The notes beneath the pieces are model-generated. The model saw nothing but the letters and a program-made list of their open reading frames with translations, did no database searches and was not told the origin of the DNA. Shown in pieces: positions 8,991 to 17,972 of a stretch of DNA of 64,000 bases (positions within the stretch are counted from its first letter, which is position 1; each line of letters starts with the position of its first letter). Source of the DNA: Paenibacillus tritici (GTDB lineage: Bacteria > Bacillota > Bacilli > Paenibacillales > Paenibacillaceae); assembly GCF_013204885.1 (NCBI RefSeq), contig NZ_JABMKX010000001.1:643016-707015 (forward strand), given 5' to 3'. The position numbers were made by a program, and so were the translations under genes.

Positions 8991-9026
8991 AACAGGAGCA
9001 GCTTCTTGGAAGCTGCTCCTGTTTGG
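8991..9026 (+). terminator. Rho-independent terminator after the BlaI-M56 operon
   Basis: A 15-bp perfect stem (8991-9005 with 9009-9023) with a 3-nt loop is followed by a short T-rich tract. Confidence 0.8.
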
Positions 9027-9120
9027 TGTTTGTGTAGTCGAACGAATAACAGTTATAGTGATATACTCATAAAATGAAGCCGTTATTTTTGAATTTTCTT
9101 AAAAAGGGAGCCGAGTCGGG

Positions 9121-9591
9121 ATGAAAAAGACTTTGCATTCGTCTAACCTCATCATTAGAAACGCTGTCTTCGACGATATCGGCCTACTTCGCGATGTCTA
9201 TCGCCGTGCGTCGCTGACCGTTGAGGAAGATCGCGATCTCTTTGCTGCTCATCCTGAGTGGTTAGTATGGGACGACAAAATGTTGCCGTTCACACGTGTC
9301 GCTGTTGTTAACGGGCGGATCGCTGGCTTTGCGTCAGCATGTCCTGTCAACGGCTGCCTCGAGCTAGAGGATCTGTTCACTGATCCTGAATGGATGCGCC
9401 AAGGTGTCGCGATGGCCCTGATCAAAGACATTGCGCGCCGCGGTGCACGTATAGAGGTGACCGCTAGCCCCCGAGCTGTAAGGTTGTACGAAGCCGCCGG
9501 CTTCATCGCTAACGGCTTCGCGAACACAGAGGGCGGACCGGCCCCCCGGATGTATCTCGATGTCACGCGTGCAGGACTGGACAGAAATTAA
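9121..9591 (+). CDS. GNAT family N-acetyltransferase
   Basis: A 156-aa GNAT-fold protein. LIIRNAVFDDIGLLRDVYRRA is the N-terminal GNAT strand and helix, LELEDLFTDPEWMRQGVAMALI contains a degenerate acetyl-CoA-binding motif A (R/Q-x-x-G-x-A form, with RQGVAMAL), and ASPRAVRLYEAAGF is the typical motif B (RLYEAAGF). Acceptor substrate unknown. AAAGGGAG lies before the ATG. Codon use (many GCG, CGC, GTC) looks different from the flanking genes, which may point to separate acquisition. It is flanked by a terminator upstream and a convergent epoxide hydrolase. Confidence 0.85.
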   Translation: MKKTLHSSNLIIRNAVFDDIGLLRDVYRRASLTVEEDRDLFAAHPEWLVWDDKMLPFTRVAVVNGRIAGFASACPVNGCLELEDLFTDPEWMRQGVAMALIKDIARRGARIEVTASPRAVRLYEAAGFIANGFANTEGGPAPRMYLDVTRAGLDRN

Positions 9592-9615
9592 TTCTTCTAT
9601 TAAACTCTTGATGAT

Positions 9616-10764
9616 CTAAACTCTTGATGATCTGAAGAATTCGCGGATGTCTTTCGCCAGAGATTCAGGATCTTCCATCGCTGTGAAATGCCCGCCGCGC
9701 GGCATTGTATTCCAGCTTGTGATATTCAGATTGCGTTCCGCCCATTCTCTAGGCGGCAAGGCAACATCTCCGGGGAATACAGCAACACCCGTAGGCACCT
9801 CAATATACCCCAGGGGCGGCAACGTGTGCGTATTCTCATAATAGATATTCGAGGAAGACCCGGCCGTATTGGTAACCCAATAGATCATAATATTCGTAAG
9901 CAGTTCATCCTCGCTGAAGCTATGCCGCAGGTCACCCTTACAATCACTCCATGCACGGAATTTCTCAATGATCCAAGCCGCCAATCCGACGGGGGAGTCG
10001 GTAAGTCCGTAGGCAAGCGTCTGTGGTCTCGTCGATTGAATCGACATATATCCGCCCTCATCAGCTATCCATTGTGAAGTATTCCGGATGTACAGAAGTT
10101 CTTCTTCCGTCAGCCCTGTCTTATCCTGCACAGCCAGGAGACTGCGGATTATCCCGATATCCGTAAGGTGAATTCCGGTGAGCAGTTCTGGGTGATGGAA
10201 GGCCAGATACCTTGTAACTCCAGAGCCAATATCCCCGCCTGCCGCAGCGAACTTGCTGTAGCCCAAATGTTCGGTCATAAGCTTCGCCCACAGCTCAGCA
10301 ACATAGGCATTATTCACACCAGCGCGTGTCAGGCCGTTAGAGAACCCAAATCCGGGCACGGAAGGGACAATAACATCGAAGGAGTCTTCAGGATTGCCGC
10401 CGTAACGGGCAGGGTCCGTAAGCATAGGAATGATCTTCTCGTATCGCAGATAGCTGTCAGGCCATCCATGGGTCAGAATCAGGGGCAGCGGCTTGGGGCC
10501 TTTTCCGCGCTCGTGTACGAAATGCACATCGACTCCGTCCATATTACAGCGAAATTGAGACAAGCGGTTCAACACGGCTTCCCGGGCGCGCCAATCGAAC
10601 TGGTCCCGCCAGTAGGTAATGAGCTTCTGCAAATACCCCCGGTCCGATCCCCGTTCCCAGTCAGAGTCCTCTAATAGGTCGGGCCAGCGGACATGATCCA
10701 GCCTGTATTTCAGATCTTCAAGGACTGAGTCAGGCACATGGATTTGAAAACGTTCAATAGACAT
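9616..10764 (-). CDS. Epoxide hydrolase (alpha/beta hydrolase with EHN N-terminal domain)
   Basis: A 382-aa protein with the EHN domain (residues 1-110: FQIHVPDSVLEDLKYRLDHVRWPD) and an alpha/beta-hydrolase core. HGWP at 99-102 forms the oxyanion hole, Asp178 in AAGGDIGSG is the expected nucleophile, and His in PRGGHFTAMEDPE near residue 365 completes the triad. These are microsomal-type epoxide hydrolases that open epoxides to diols through an aspartyl ester. A nucleophile Asp rather than Ser supports epoxide hydrolase over esterase. Strong ribosome binding site (GGAGAGAG). It is divergent from the UvrA-like gene, with about 108 bp between the starts. Confidence 0.88.
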   Translation of the reverse strand: MSIERFQIHVPDSVLEDLKYRLDHVRWPDLLEDSDWERGSDRGYLQKLITYWRDQFDWRAREAVLNRLSQFRCNMDGVDVHFVHERGKGPKPLPLILTHGWPDSYLRYEKIIPMLTDPARYGGNPEDSFDVIVPSVPGFGFSNGLTRAGVNNAYVAELWAKLMTEHLGYSKFAAAGGDIGSGVTRYLAFHHPELLTGIHLTDIGIIRSLLAVQDKTGLTEEELLYIRNTSQWIADEGGYMSIQSTRPQTLAYGLTDSPVGLAAWIIEKFRAWSDCKGDLRHSFSEDELLTNIMIYWVTNTAGSSSNIYYENTHTLPPLGYIEVPTGVAVFPGDVALPPREWAERNLNITSWNTMPRGGHFTAMEDPESLAKDIREFFRSSRV

Positions 10765-10872
10765 CAGGCTCTCTCTCCTTAAGCGTAATAGCTACATGCT
10801 ATAAGTATAATATATTTTTTCAGAAAAAATGAAGTTACAGAAGAGAACCCAATCACTGGAGGGAAAACACAC

Positions 10873-13128
10873 ATGAACGATGCGAATCAGGAGTATATCG
10901 TAATTAACGGTGCAAGGGAGAACAATCTTAAGAACGTATCCTTGCGCATACCGAAACGGAAAATCACCCTCTTCACCGGAGTATCCGGTTCCGGCAAATC
11001 ATCCATCGTCTTCGATACCATTGCTGCTGAATCTACACGGCTGCTCAATGAGAACTTCAGTATGTTCGTGCGCACCTTCCTGCCGCGTTACCCGCAGCCG
11101 GATACCGATGGAATCGAGAATCTGAGTATGGCTGTTATTGTAGACCAGAAGCGGCTGGGCGGCGGTTCCCATTCCACGATGGGCACGATTACTGACATTT
11201 CACCTATTCTCCGCCTGCTGTACTCCAGAGTGGGACAGCCCCATATTGGCGGGGTGAATATGTTCTCATTCAATGATCCGCAGGGGATGTGTCCCGAATG
11301 TAACGGAATCGGCCGCAAGCTGGGTGTCGATATGAGTAAGGCGGTCGATAGGTCTAAATCATTGAATGAAGGAGCCATCGGGCTGCCGGATTATTCCGTC
11401 GGCGGCTGGGACTGGAATATGATCGTGCAGACAGGTGATTTCGATCCGGACAAGAAGCTGAGCGATTATTCCGATACGGTGCTGGAGCAGCTGCTCTACG
11501 GCAAGGCGAGGAAAGTGAAGATGGATTTTGCCGGTAAGGCGACCAATATCACTGTGGAAGGCGTCATAGAGAAGTTCACAGGCAAGTACATCAGGCAGGA
11601 TGTGAAGACCAAGTCCGAACGCACTCAAAAAATGGTTGCCCCGTTCATCACCGAAGGAACCTGCACAAGCTGCCACGGAGCAAGGCTCAGCCAGGCTGCA
11701 CTCAATTGCCGAATCAATGGCAGCAACATTGCCGATTTATCCGCTATGGAGGTCGGACAGCTTATCCGCACCGTCCGGGAGATTGAAGATCCGGTTGCTG
11801 CTCCAATCGTCAAGTCTCTGACAGAGCGGCTGCAGCATCTGGTGGATATCGGACTCAGCTATCTGACACTGGATCGTGAGACCGATACACTGTCCGGCGG
11901 AGAATCCCAGCGGGTCAAGATGGTGAAGCACCTGAGCGGCAGTCTCGTGGATGTTACCTATATCTTCGATGAGCCCAGTGTCGGACTGCATCCGCGCGAT
12001 GTCCACCGTTTGAACGAGCTGCTGGAGAAACTCCGTGACAAAGGTAATACAGTCATTGTCGTTGAACATGATCCCGATGTGATCAAGCGGGCAGATCATG
12101 TTGTCGATGTCGGACCTCATGCCGGCAGCCGTGGGGGGACGATTGTGTATGAAGGAAGCTATCCGGGCTTGCTTGAAGCAGGTACGCTGACAGGCACGCA
12201 TATGAAGCGGCCTCTTCAGCTGAAGCGGGATTGCAGACAGGCGTCCGGCAAGCTGCCCATCACTGGGGCTTCTCTACACAACCTGAAGAATGTAAGTGTA
12301 GATATTCCAACGGGAGTCCTGACAGTCGTTACCGGCGTAGCAGGTTCGGGCAAAAGCACGCTGATTAATGATGTCTTCCTTGCCCGGCATTCGGATGCCA
12401 TCGTCATTGATCAATCGGCGATTGGGGTTTCCACACGCTCCAATCCGGCGACCTACACTGGCATTATGGATGATGTGCGCAAGGCTTTTGCAGCGGCCAA
12501 TCAAGTGAATCAAGGGTTGTTCAGCTTCAACTCCAAGGGTGCCTGCGAGCATTGCCAGGGACTGGGCGTCGTCTACACAGACATTGGCTTCCTTGACAGT
12601 GTGAAGCTGCCCTGCGAAGTATGCGGAGGCAGACGGTTCAAGGAAGAGGTGCTGGGCTACAAGCTGAACGGCAAATCCATTGCTGAAGTGCTGGAGATGA
12701 CCGTGGAGCAGGCACTGGAGTTCTTCCAGCTCAAGGAGGTTATGCGTAAGCTTCAAGCCATGAGTGATGTGGGATTGAACTATATCACCCTCGGCCAGCC
12801 GCTTAGCACATTGTCGGGCGGAGAATGCCAACGGATTAAGCTGGCCAGTGAGCTGCACAAGAAGGGCAGCATCTATGTGATGGACGAGCCGACGACCGGA
12901 TTGCATATGTCCGATATCGGCCACCTCCTGGAGATCATGAACCGGCTTGTGGATGCGGGCAATACAGTGATTGTCATTGAGCATAATCTCGAGGTAATCA
13001 GTCAGGCCGACTGGATTATTGATATGGGACCGGATGGAGGCAGCCAAGGCGGAGAGGTTATTTTCGAGGGTACGCCGTCTCAGATTATTCATTCGGAGCG
13101 TTCGATTACGGGGAGTTATTTGAAGTAA
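10873..13128 (+). CDS. Short UvrA-like ABC ATPase (excinuclease subunit A paralogue)
   Basis: A 751-aa protein with two complete ABC cassettes in UvrA order: Walker A GVSGSGKSSIVFD, signature LSGGESQRVKM and Walker B FDEPSVGLHPRD, then Walker A GVAGSGKSTLIND, signature LSGGECQRIKLA and Walker B MDEPTTGLHMSD. Zinc-finger cysteine pairs are visible: CPECNGIG, CTSCHGAR, and CEHCQGLG...CEVCGGRR. Canonical UvrA is about 940-960 aa; this form is about 190 aa shorter and probably lacks part of the UvrB-binding and insertion region. Such short paralogues often accompany resistance to DNA-binding compounds in Gram-positives (DrrC-type), so a lesion- or drug-removal role is an inference. The methyltransferase begins 15 bp after it. 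Confidence 0.9.
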   Translation: MNDANQEYIVINGARENNLKNVSLRIPKRKITLFTGVSGSGKSSIVFDTIAAESTRLLNENFSMFVRTFLPRYPQPDTDGIENLSMAVIVDQKRLGGGSHSTMGTITDISPILRLLYSRVGQPHIGGVNMFSFNDPQGMCPECNGIGRKLGVDMSKAVDRSKSLNEGAIGLPDYSVGGWDWNMIVQTGDFDPDKKLSDYSDTVLEQLLYGKARKVKMDFAGKATNITVEGVIEKFTGKYIRQDVKTKSERTQKMVAPFITEGTCTSCHGARLSQAALNCRINGSNIADLSAMEVGQLIRTVREIEDPVAAPIVKSLTERLQHLVDIGLSYLTLDRETDTLSGGESQRVKMVKHLSGSLVDVTYIFDEPSVGLHPRDVHRLNELLEKLRDKGNTVIVVEHDPDVIKRADHVVDVGPHAGSRGGTIVYEGSYPGLLEAGTLTGTHMKRPLQLKRDCRQASGKLPITGASLHNLKNVSVDIPTGVLTVVTGVAGSGKSTLINDVFLARHSDAIVIDQSAIGVSTRSNPATYTGIMDDVRKAFAAANQVNQGLFSFNSKGACEHCQGLGVVYTDIGFLDSVKLPCEVCGGRRFKEEVLGYKLNGKSIAEVLEMTVEQALEFFQLKEVMRKLQAMSDVGLNYITLGQPLSTLSGGECQRIKLASELHKKGSIYVMDEPTTGLHMSDIGHLLEIMNRLVDAGNTVIVIEHNLEVISQADWIIDMGPDGGSQGGEVIFEGTPSQIIHSERSITGSYLK

Positions 13129-13143
13129 ATTGGGGGCAAAGGA

Positions 13144-13857
13144 ATGGACAGGCTAGCCAAAATCAGGTCCGAAGAGAAGAAATATCATGATCATTGTTAC
13201 GATACGTGCAACCTATTTGAGCCAGGCTCCTGGCTATACAAACCCGTTGCAACAGTCATCAATCTTGTAGACCAGTATAAAGAACAAGAATATTTAAGTG
13301 TACTCGACCTAGGAGCTGGTATTGGCCGGAATAGCATTCCCATCGCCAAATCTTTGAAGCATAGAAATGGACAAGTAGTTTGTGTAGATCTGTTGGAATC
13401 GGCTATAGATAAGCTAAAGAGCTACAGTCAGGAATTTGGAGTTGAGCCCTACATTATACCCAGGTTATCCGATATTGAACAATTTATCATTGAACAGCAG
13501 GAGTATGACCTTATCATTGCAGTATCTGCTTTGGAGCATGTTCGTTCCCAGCAGGTATTGAGCAGCAAATTGAGTGAGATGAATGCTGGAACCAGACAAC
13601 ATGGAGCAAACTGTATTATTATCGCGTCGAACATCCGTGAGGTCAACCTTGAACGTGAACAAGAGCTTGAACCTATGTTTGAAGTGAATTTGACTACTGA
13701 AGGAATGTTGGAATTATTGGATGAGAAGTATGCTGGGTGGGAGGTTCAGCAGCGGTTCGTGAAACATTTGGCGTATGAAATCAGTAGAAATGGCGAACGG
13801 GTTAAGCTGACTTCTGACTGTATAACGTATGTCGCTAAGAAAAGCCAATCTTATTGA
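13144..13857 (+). CDS. Class I SAM-dependent methyltransferase
   Basis: A 237-aa Rossmann methyltransferase. Motif I is VLDLGAGIGRNSIPIAK (SAM-binding glycine loop), motif II is VVCVDLLESAIDKL, and YDLIIAVSALEHV is the post-II/motif IV region. It is most like Methyltransf_11/25 and TehB-like small-molecule methyltransferases. Substrate unknown. It starts 15 bp after the UvrA-like gene and is probably cotranscribed with it, but it is clearly more AT-rich, so it may have joined the operon later. Its stop codon lies within the terminator hairpin. Confidence 0.82.
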   Translation: MDRLAKIRSEEKKYHDHCYDTCNLFEPGSWLYKPVATVINLVDQYKEQEYLSVLDLGAGIGRNSIPIAKSLKHRNGQVVCVDLLESAIDKLKSYSQEFGVEPYIIPRLSDIEQFIIEQQEYDLIIAVSALEHVRSQQVLSSKLSEMNAGTRQHGANCIIIASNIREVNLEREQELEPMFEVNLTTEGMLELLDEKYAGWEVQQRFVKHLAYEISRNGERVKLTSDCITYVAKKSQSY

Positions 13858-13872
13858 AGATTGGCTTTTTTA
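13841..13872 (+). terminator. Rho-independent terminator overlapping the methyltransferase stop codon
   Basis: A 12-bp perfect stem (13841-13852 with 13857-13868) with loop ATTG, followed by six T residues. The last codons of the gene form the left arm. Confidence 0.9.
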
Positions 13873-13902
13873 TATGGAGCAGAGGCAAGGAGGAGCGGGA
13901 AC

Positions 13903-14093
13903 AGTTGGATTTTATCCACTTGCTAATGAATGAAGGGTTACTTCTAAAACAGCAGGTGGATAAACAGCACTTAAATTCTCCCATTTCACCCTTTGTAGCG
14001 AAAACGTATCATAGTAGATGCTGTTAATCCACTTGCTTCCCCATATTCCTCCGAATTGAGTAAATTAAGATACGTTTCTCCACCTGCTTGTTG
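13903..14093 (+). repeat. Dispersed intergenic repeat family B, copy 1
   Basis: About 190 bp that aligns along its length with 63702-63890 and more loosely with 58120-58303 and the complement of 39115-39302. Recurrent blocks include TCCACTTGCTNATGAA, GGATAAACAGCACTTAAATT and AAATTAAGATACGTTT. No open frame of note. It lies in the 430-bp gap between the terminator at 13.87 kb and the flavodiiron gene; the rest of the gap (14094-14287) is AT-rich promoter DNA with no clear -35. Confidence 0.8.
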
Positions 14094-14287
14094 CAGGAGG
14101 AATTATTCTTCTCCCACTGTGACCGCACGCACCCCTCCTTTTGGTCAATCGGCTACATTAAGAGTATAGCAAATGAAAGATTTCACTAACTTCTGAAATT
14201 TGATTTGAATCCTCCTTTTTAAGCGGCAGCCATAATAGAATGAAGATGCTGATAAGGATAATCAATCAACTATTGGAGGTCAATACA

Positions 14288-15526
14288 ATGAGTACACAAT
14301 CTAAACAAATTGCCGAGGATATCTACTGGGTAGGCAAAATTGATAATCGTCAAGTCCCGTTCCACCGCCTGATTCTGGCCAAAGGAACCACCTATAACTC
14401 GTATCTACTCAAAACAGGCAAGCCGACTGTAATTGATACGGTGGATATGGAGTTCGGCCGCGAATATGCCGAGTGCCTCGCCGGAATGATTGACCTGATG
14501 GATATTCATTACATCGTCATTAACCATACGGAGCCTGATCACTCCGGCGGACTTGCGGCTCTGGCTGCGCAGGCGCTGAATGCTACTATCGTATGTACCG
14601 AAATTGCTGTACCGGAACTACAGGAAATGTACAAGCTGCACAGCCGGAACTTCCTGGTTGTCAAAGACGGGGATACGCTGGATATCGGCGGCAAAACACT
14701 GCTGTTCAAAGAAACGCCGTACCTCCATACCGCTGAAACGATGATTACCTATTGTATCGAGAATCAGATCCTGTTCCCTTGCGATATCTTCAGCACACAT
14801 GTGGCGGTTGACAATCTGTTCAGTGATGAAGCTGGGTTCGATATCACCGAAGATTACAAAGGCTATTATGCAGCCATTATCCATCCGCACAGAAGATATG
14901 TAAGAACACTGCTGGAAGCGGTGAAAGATCTGGAGATCCGCATGATTGCGCCTTCCCACGGGTTCCTGATCCGCGAGGACATTCCTAAGTTAATTGGGCT
15001 GTACGCCACCATGAGCCGTGAGACCACCCAGGGCAAGAAGGCTGTTATTGTCTATACCACCATCAAGAACAGTACGAAGAAGATGGCCACCATCATTCAG
15101 AATTGTCTCCAGGAGAACAATATCGGGACGGAAGTCTGGAACGCAGATAAAAGCAGCACCACGGACATCCTGCGCAGCATTGAATCCGCAGACGCAGTCT
15201 TCATCGGCAGCTCTACGAAATATGCAGATATGATCGGCAACCTGGAGGAAGTACTGAAAGGGATGCAGGATATGAATCTGGAAGGCAAGCTTGCAACCGC
15301 CTTTGGCTCTTACGGCTGGAGCGGAGAAGCCATTGAAGTCATTCAGGACTACCTGAACGGAACGAATATGACCGTACAAAGCACCTCAGAAGTCATTAAA
15401 ACCACCGGCATGACCCATGTGGAATTCCCGGTAAGAGTCAGATTCTCGCCTAAAGAACCGGAGAAGGTGCAGAAGATTAAAAATGCGACTGAATTTGTCT
15501 CGGATCTGCTGCTCAGTTCAATTTAG
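14288..15526 (+). CDS. Flavodiiron protein (O2/NO reductase, FprA/NorV type)
   Basis: A 412-aa A-type flavoprotein. The N-terminal metallo-beta-lactamase-like domain has the diiron ligands HTEPDHSGG (H80, E82, D84, H85), the CDIFSTH region and the late histidine in APSHGFLI. The C-terminal flavodoxin domain (VIVYTTIKNSTKKMA, FGSYGWSGEA) binds FMN. Such enzymes reduce O2 to water and/or NO to N2O in the cytoplasm, fed by rubredoxin. Start 14288 is chosen because TTGGAGG lies 10 nt upstream; an in-frame ATG at 14240 has no such site. It is the first gene of a three-gene unit with its own reductase and rubredoxin. Confidence 0.92.
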   Translation: MSTQSKQIAEDIYWVGKIDNRQVPFHRLILAKGTTYNSYLLKTGKPTVIDTVDMEFGREYAECLAGMIDLMDIHYIVINHTEPDHSGGLAALAAQALNATIVCTEIAVPELQEMYKLHSRNFLVVKDGDTLDIGGKTLLFKETPYLHTAETMITYCIENQILFPCDIFSTHVAVDNLFSDEAGFDITEDYKGYYAAIIHPHRRYVRTLLEAVKDLEIRMIAPSHGFLIREDIPKLIGLYATMSRETTQGKKAVIVYTTIKNSTKKMATIIQNCLQENNIGTEVWNADKSSTTDILRSIESADAVFIGSSTKYADMIGNLEEVLKGMQDMNLEGKLATAFGSYGWSGEAIEVIQDYLNGTNMTVQSTSEVIKTTGMTHVEFPVRVRFSPKEPEKVQKIKNATEFVSDLLLSSI

Positions 15527-15541
15527 GAGGGGGAAGTTAAC

Positions 15542-16756
15542 ATGATGAAGCATTACGTAATTGTTGGCGGTGGCGTATCCGCCGTCCATGCGGCCAAAGC
15601 GATCCGCGATCAGGATGCAGACTCGGAAATCTCGATCCTCGGGGAAGAGAGCGGCCTGCCGTATAACCGGATTAAGCTGACCAAGGGCCTGTTCACCGAT
15701 CTGCACAGCGAGAAGGTACTGATCAAGAAGGAGAAATGGTACCGTGATAACCGCATAACGGTTAAGACCTCAACCCGTATCCAATCCATTCACCCGGAGC
15801 GGCAAACGGTAGAGACAGAGGATGGCCAGTGTGTGGAATATCATAAGCTGCTGCTCTGCATGGGAGCGAAGAACCGCGCATTATCCATCGAAGGTGCCGG
15901 ACTTGCCAACGTCCACACGATCCGGGGCCTCTCCGATGCAGACCGGCTGAAAGACAGCCTGAAGGACGGCAGCCGCGTAACCGTGATCGGCGGTGGAGTG
16001 CAGGGCATTGAGACGGCCTGGGCGCTTCACGAAGCGGGATATACAGTGACTGTGGTCGAAGCAGCGCCTTCCCTGATGGGCCGACAACTGGACAGTTACT
16101 CTTCCAACAGACTGAAGGAGACGCTTGAGCAATCCGGAGTGAAGGTGCTGCTGCAAGCAGGTGTGTCTTCTATAGAGGGAACTGATTCTGTTACTGGTGT
16201 CACACTGAAGGACGGCTCCAGCTTCCCCTGCGATCATGTCGTCTACTCCATCGGTATTGTCCCGAATACGGACCTTGTTAACGGCTCGAATATTGAGGTC
16301 GGACAGGGAATTATTGTCAATGAACATCTGCAGACCAGTGATCCGAACATTTATGCAGCCGGTGACGTTGCCGAGTATGGCGGGCTGGTGGAAGGACTGT
16401 GGGGCGGAGCGATTGAACAGGGTAAAATTGCCGGAAGCAATATGGCAGACACTCTGACGGTATACCGCAGAGCCGTTCCGGTTACTTTGTTTAACGCATT
16501 CGGGAGTTCTCTATTTGCCATTGGCGGCACAGATGAGCGGTTCTGCGACCGGACCGTATGCGGAGAAGAGAACGGTGCCTATACACGTATCTTTGTGACA
16601 AACAGCATCATTACCGGTGCCATCTCCTGGCAGGGAGCAGCTGCGTCCCTGACCTACAAGACTGCTATTGAACAGGGAACCTCTCTGTCCGGGATTCAGC
16701 TTGACGGCCGGAGTATTACAGATATTATGGCCGAAGTCCAGTTCAGATTGAACTAA
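15542..16756 (+). CDS. Rubredoxin reductase-like FAD/NAD(P)H oxidoreductase
   Basis: A 404-aa pyridine nucleotide-disulfide oxidoreductase family member. FAD-binding GGGVSAVHAAKAIRDQ lies at the N-terminus, the NAD(P)H-binding fold VTVIGGGVQGIETAWALHEAGY in the middle, and the second FAD motif NIYAAGDVAEYGG near residue 275. It lacks a redox-active disulfide motif, as do NorW and rubredoxin-NAD reductases. It starts 15 bp after the flavodiiron stop with AGGAGGGGG upstream, and a rubredoxin follows 26 bp later. The obvious role is to pass electrons from NAD(P)H to rubredoxin and then to the flavodiiron protein. Confidence 0.9.
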   Translation: MMKHYVIVGGGVSAVHAAKAIRDQDADSEISILGEESGLPYNRIKLTKGLFTDLHSEKVLIKKEKWYRDNRITVKTSTRIQSIHPERQTVETEDGQCVEYHKLLLCMGAKNRALSIEGAGLANVHTIRGLSDADRLKDSLKDGSRVTVIGGGVQGIETAWALHEAGYTVTVVEAAPSLMGRQLDSYSSNRLKETLEQSGVKVLLQAGVSSIEGTDSVTGVTLKDGSSFPCDHVVYSIGIVPNTDLVNGSNIEVGQGIIVNEHLQTSDPNIYAAGDVAEYGGLVEGLWGGAIEQGKIAGSNMADTLTVYRRAVPVTLFNAFGSSLFAIGGTDERFCDRTVCGEENGAYTRIFVTNSIITGAISWQGAAASLTYKTAIEQGTSLSGIQLDGRSITDIMAEVQFRLN

Positions 16757-16782
16757 ATATAACCTATTAGGAGCTGATAACG

Positions 16783-16941
16783 ATGAAAAAATACATCTGT
16801 ACCCCTTGCGGCTACATCTACAACCCGGCAGTAGGCGATCCTGATGAGGATGTCGCAGCCGGCACAGCGTTCGAGGATCTGCCGGAGGATTGGGTCTGCC
16901 CGGTTTGCGGGGAAGACACCAGCCACTTCGTACAAATATAA
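16783..16941 (+). CDS. Rubredoxin (52 aa)
   Basis: A small gene with TTAGGAGC as ribosome binding site. The product has the two iron-binding knuckles CTPCGY (Cys6, Cys9) and CPVCGE (Cys39, Cys42), the conserved aromatic tyrosines YIYNP and the acidic [19 protein letters not shown] stretch, which is the textbook rubredoxin pattern and length (50-54 aa). It is a one-electron carrier, here the expected link between the upstream reductase and the flavodiiron protein. Confidence 0.96.
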   Translation: MKKYICTPCGYIYNPAVGDPDEDVAAGTAFEDLPEDWVCPVCGEDTSHFVQI

Positions 16942-16980
16942 GAATATATATGTTTCACGCTATACATTATCCTTCTATTT

Positions 16981-17032
16981 CTCGCTGAAACGGTACCGTC
17001 CTTTATAAGGACGGCAAAGCCGTTTCCACTTG
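16981..17032 (+). repeat. 52-bp hairpin repeat family C, copy 1
   Basis: The sequence folds on itself: an inner 8-bp stem CCGTCCTT/AAGGACGG around TAT, and an outer AAACGG/CCGTTT stem with an asymmetric interior loop. An almost identical copy (50 of 52 positions, by eye) lies in opposite orientation at 40856-40907. Both copies are between the end of one gene and the start of a regulator or transporter gene. No T run follows, so it is not a typical terminator. Confidence 0.85.
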
Positions 17033-17104
17033 CCGTAGAAGAGAAGAACACGATTGCTCATTAGAGGTTTGAGGCTCCACATTTCACACTACAGGGGGAA
17101 CGGT

Positions 17105-17815
17105 ATGAAAGAGCATTCCTGCCAGCACGCCGCAGAACCTTGTACACGCAAGGTACCGATTTTTGCCGCGCTGACCGATGAGGATCTTACCCGGATCAGC
17201 GCGATGATCAAGCACCGCAAGTTCACCAAAGGTCAGCCGTTAATTCTGGAAGGTGCACCCTCGGATACGCTGTACATTATTCAACAGGGGCATGTGAAGT
17301 TATCCAAGATCACGCCCGAAGGGAAGGAACAGATTTTACACATCCTGACGAACGGAGATTTTTTCGGGGAACTCAGTATTTTTAACAGTGATGAGCTTAG
17401 CAACTTCAGTGCGTACGCGCTGAAAGAAACCAATATCTGTATGCTGACCCGCAGTGATATGGAGCAGTTAATGACCGAGAATCCCGATATTTCACTGCGG
17501 CTGCTGAAAAGTCTAACCAAAAGACTCGCCCATACAGAGAATCTGGCGCAGAGTCTGGCGACCAAAGACCCCGAGATCCGTATCGCTTATATGATCATGG
17601 AGCTGAGTGAGAAATATGGAAAACCGCGCGGCGGACGTATTCATATTGACCTTCCGCTATCCCGTGAAGAGCTGGCGAGTTATGTCGGGGTTACCCGGGA
17701 GACCATCAGCAGGAAGTTCTCCAGGTTCGAAGACAGTGGTCTGATCAAGCTGATCGGCAACAAACAGATGGTCCTTATCGACCCGGCAGGTGTTGAGAAG
17801 TATATGGGCTTATAG
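17105..17815 (+). CDS. Crp/Fnr family transcriptional regulator with N-terminal cysteines
   Basis: A 236-aa regulator: cyclic-nucleotide-binding-like beta-roll (residues about 18-130, with GDFFGELSIF), long dimer helix, and winged-helix DNA-binding domain LSREELASYVGVTRETISRKFSRFEDSGLI. Start at 17105 follows GGGGGAACGG. Cys6 and Cys13 lie before the domain and Cys112 (NICMLTR) inside it; Lactobacillus FLP uses a comparable N-terminal/internal cysteine pair as a redox switch, and Fnr proteins use cysteines for Fe-S clusters. The position directly behind the flavodiiron-rubredoxin unit suggests it senses oxygen, NO or redox state and controls that unit. The sensing mode is inference. Confidence 0.85.
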   Translation: MKEHSCQHAAEPCTRKVPIFAALTDEDLTRISAMIKHRKFTKGQPLILEGAPSDTLYIIQQGHVKLSKITPEGKEQILHILTNGDFFGELSIFNSDELSNFSAYALKETNICMLTRSDMEQLMTENPDISLRLLKSLTKRLAHTENLAQSLATKDPEIRIAYMIMELSEKYGKPRGGRIHIDLPLSREELASYVGVTRETISRKFSRFEDSGLIKLIGNKQMVLIDPAGVEKYMGL

Positions 17816-17972
17816 ACGACGATATATGAACGGCATGTCTATCATTTCATGATGGGGATGCCGCTTTCACTTGGATTGGATGTTCATTCCCGCACCAGGC
17901 ACCTTACAAATACCTGACGCATATTGTATGGTTATAAGCCTACCAGGCGACAACGGGAAAGGAAGTGGGTGT

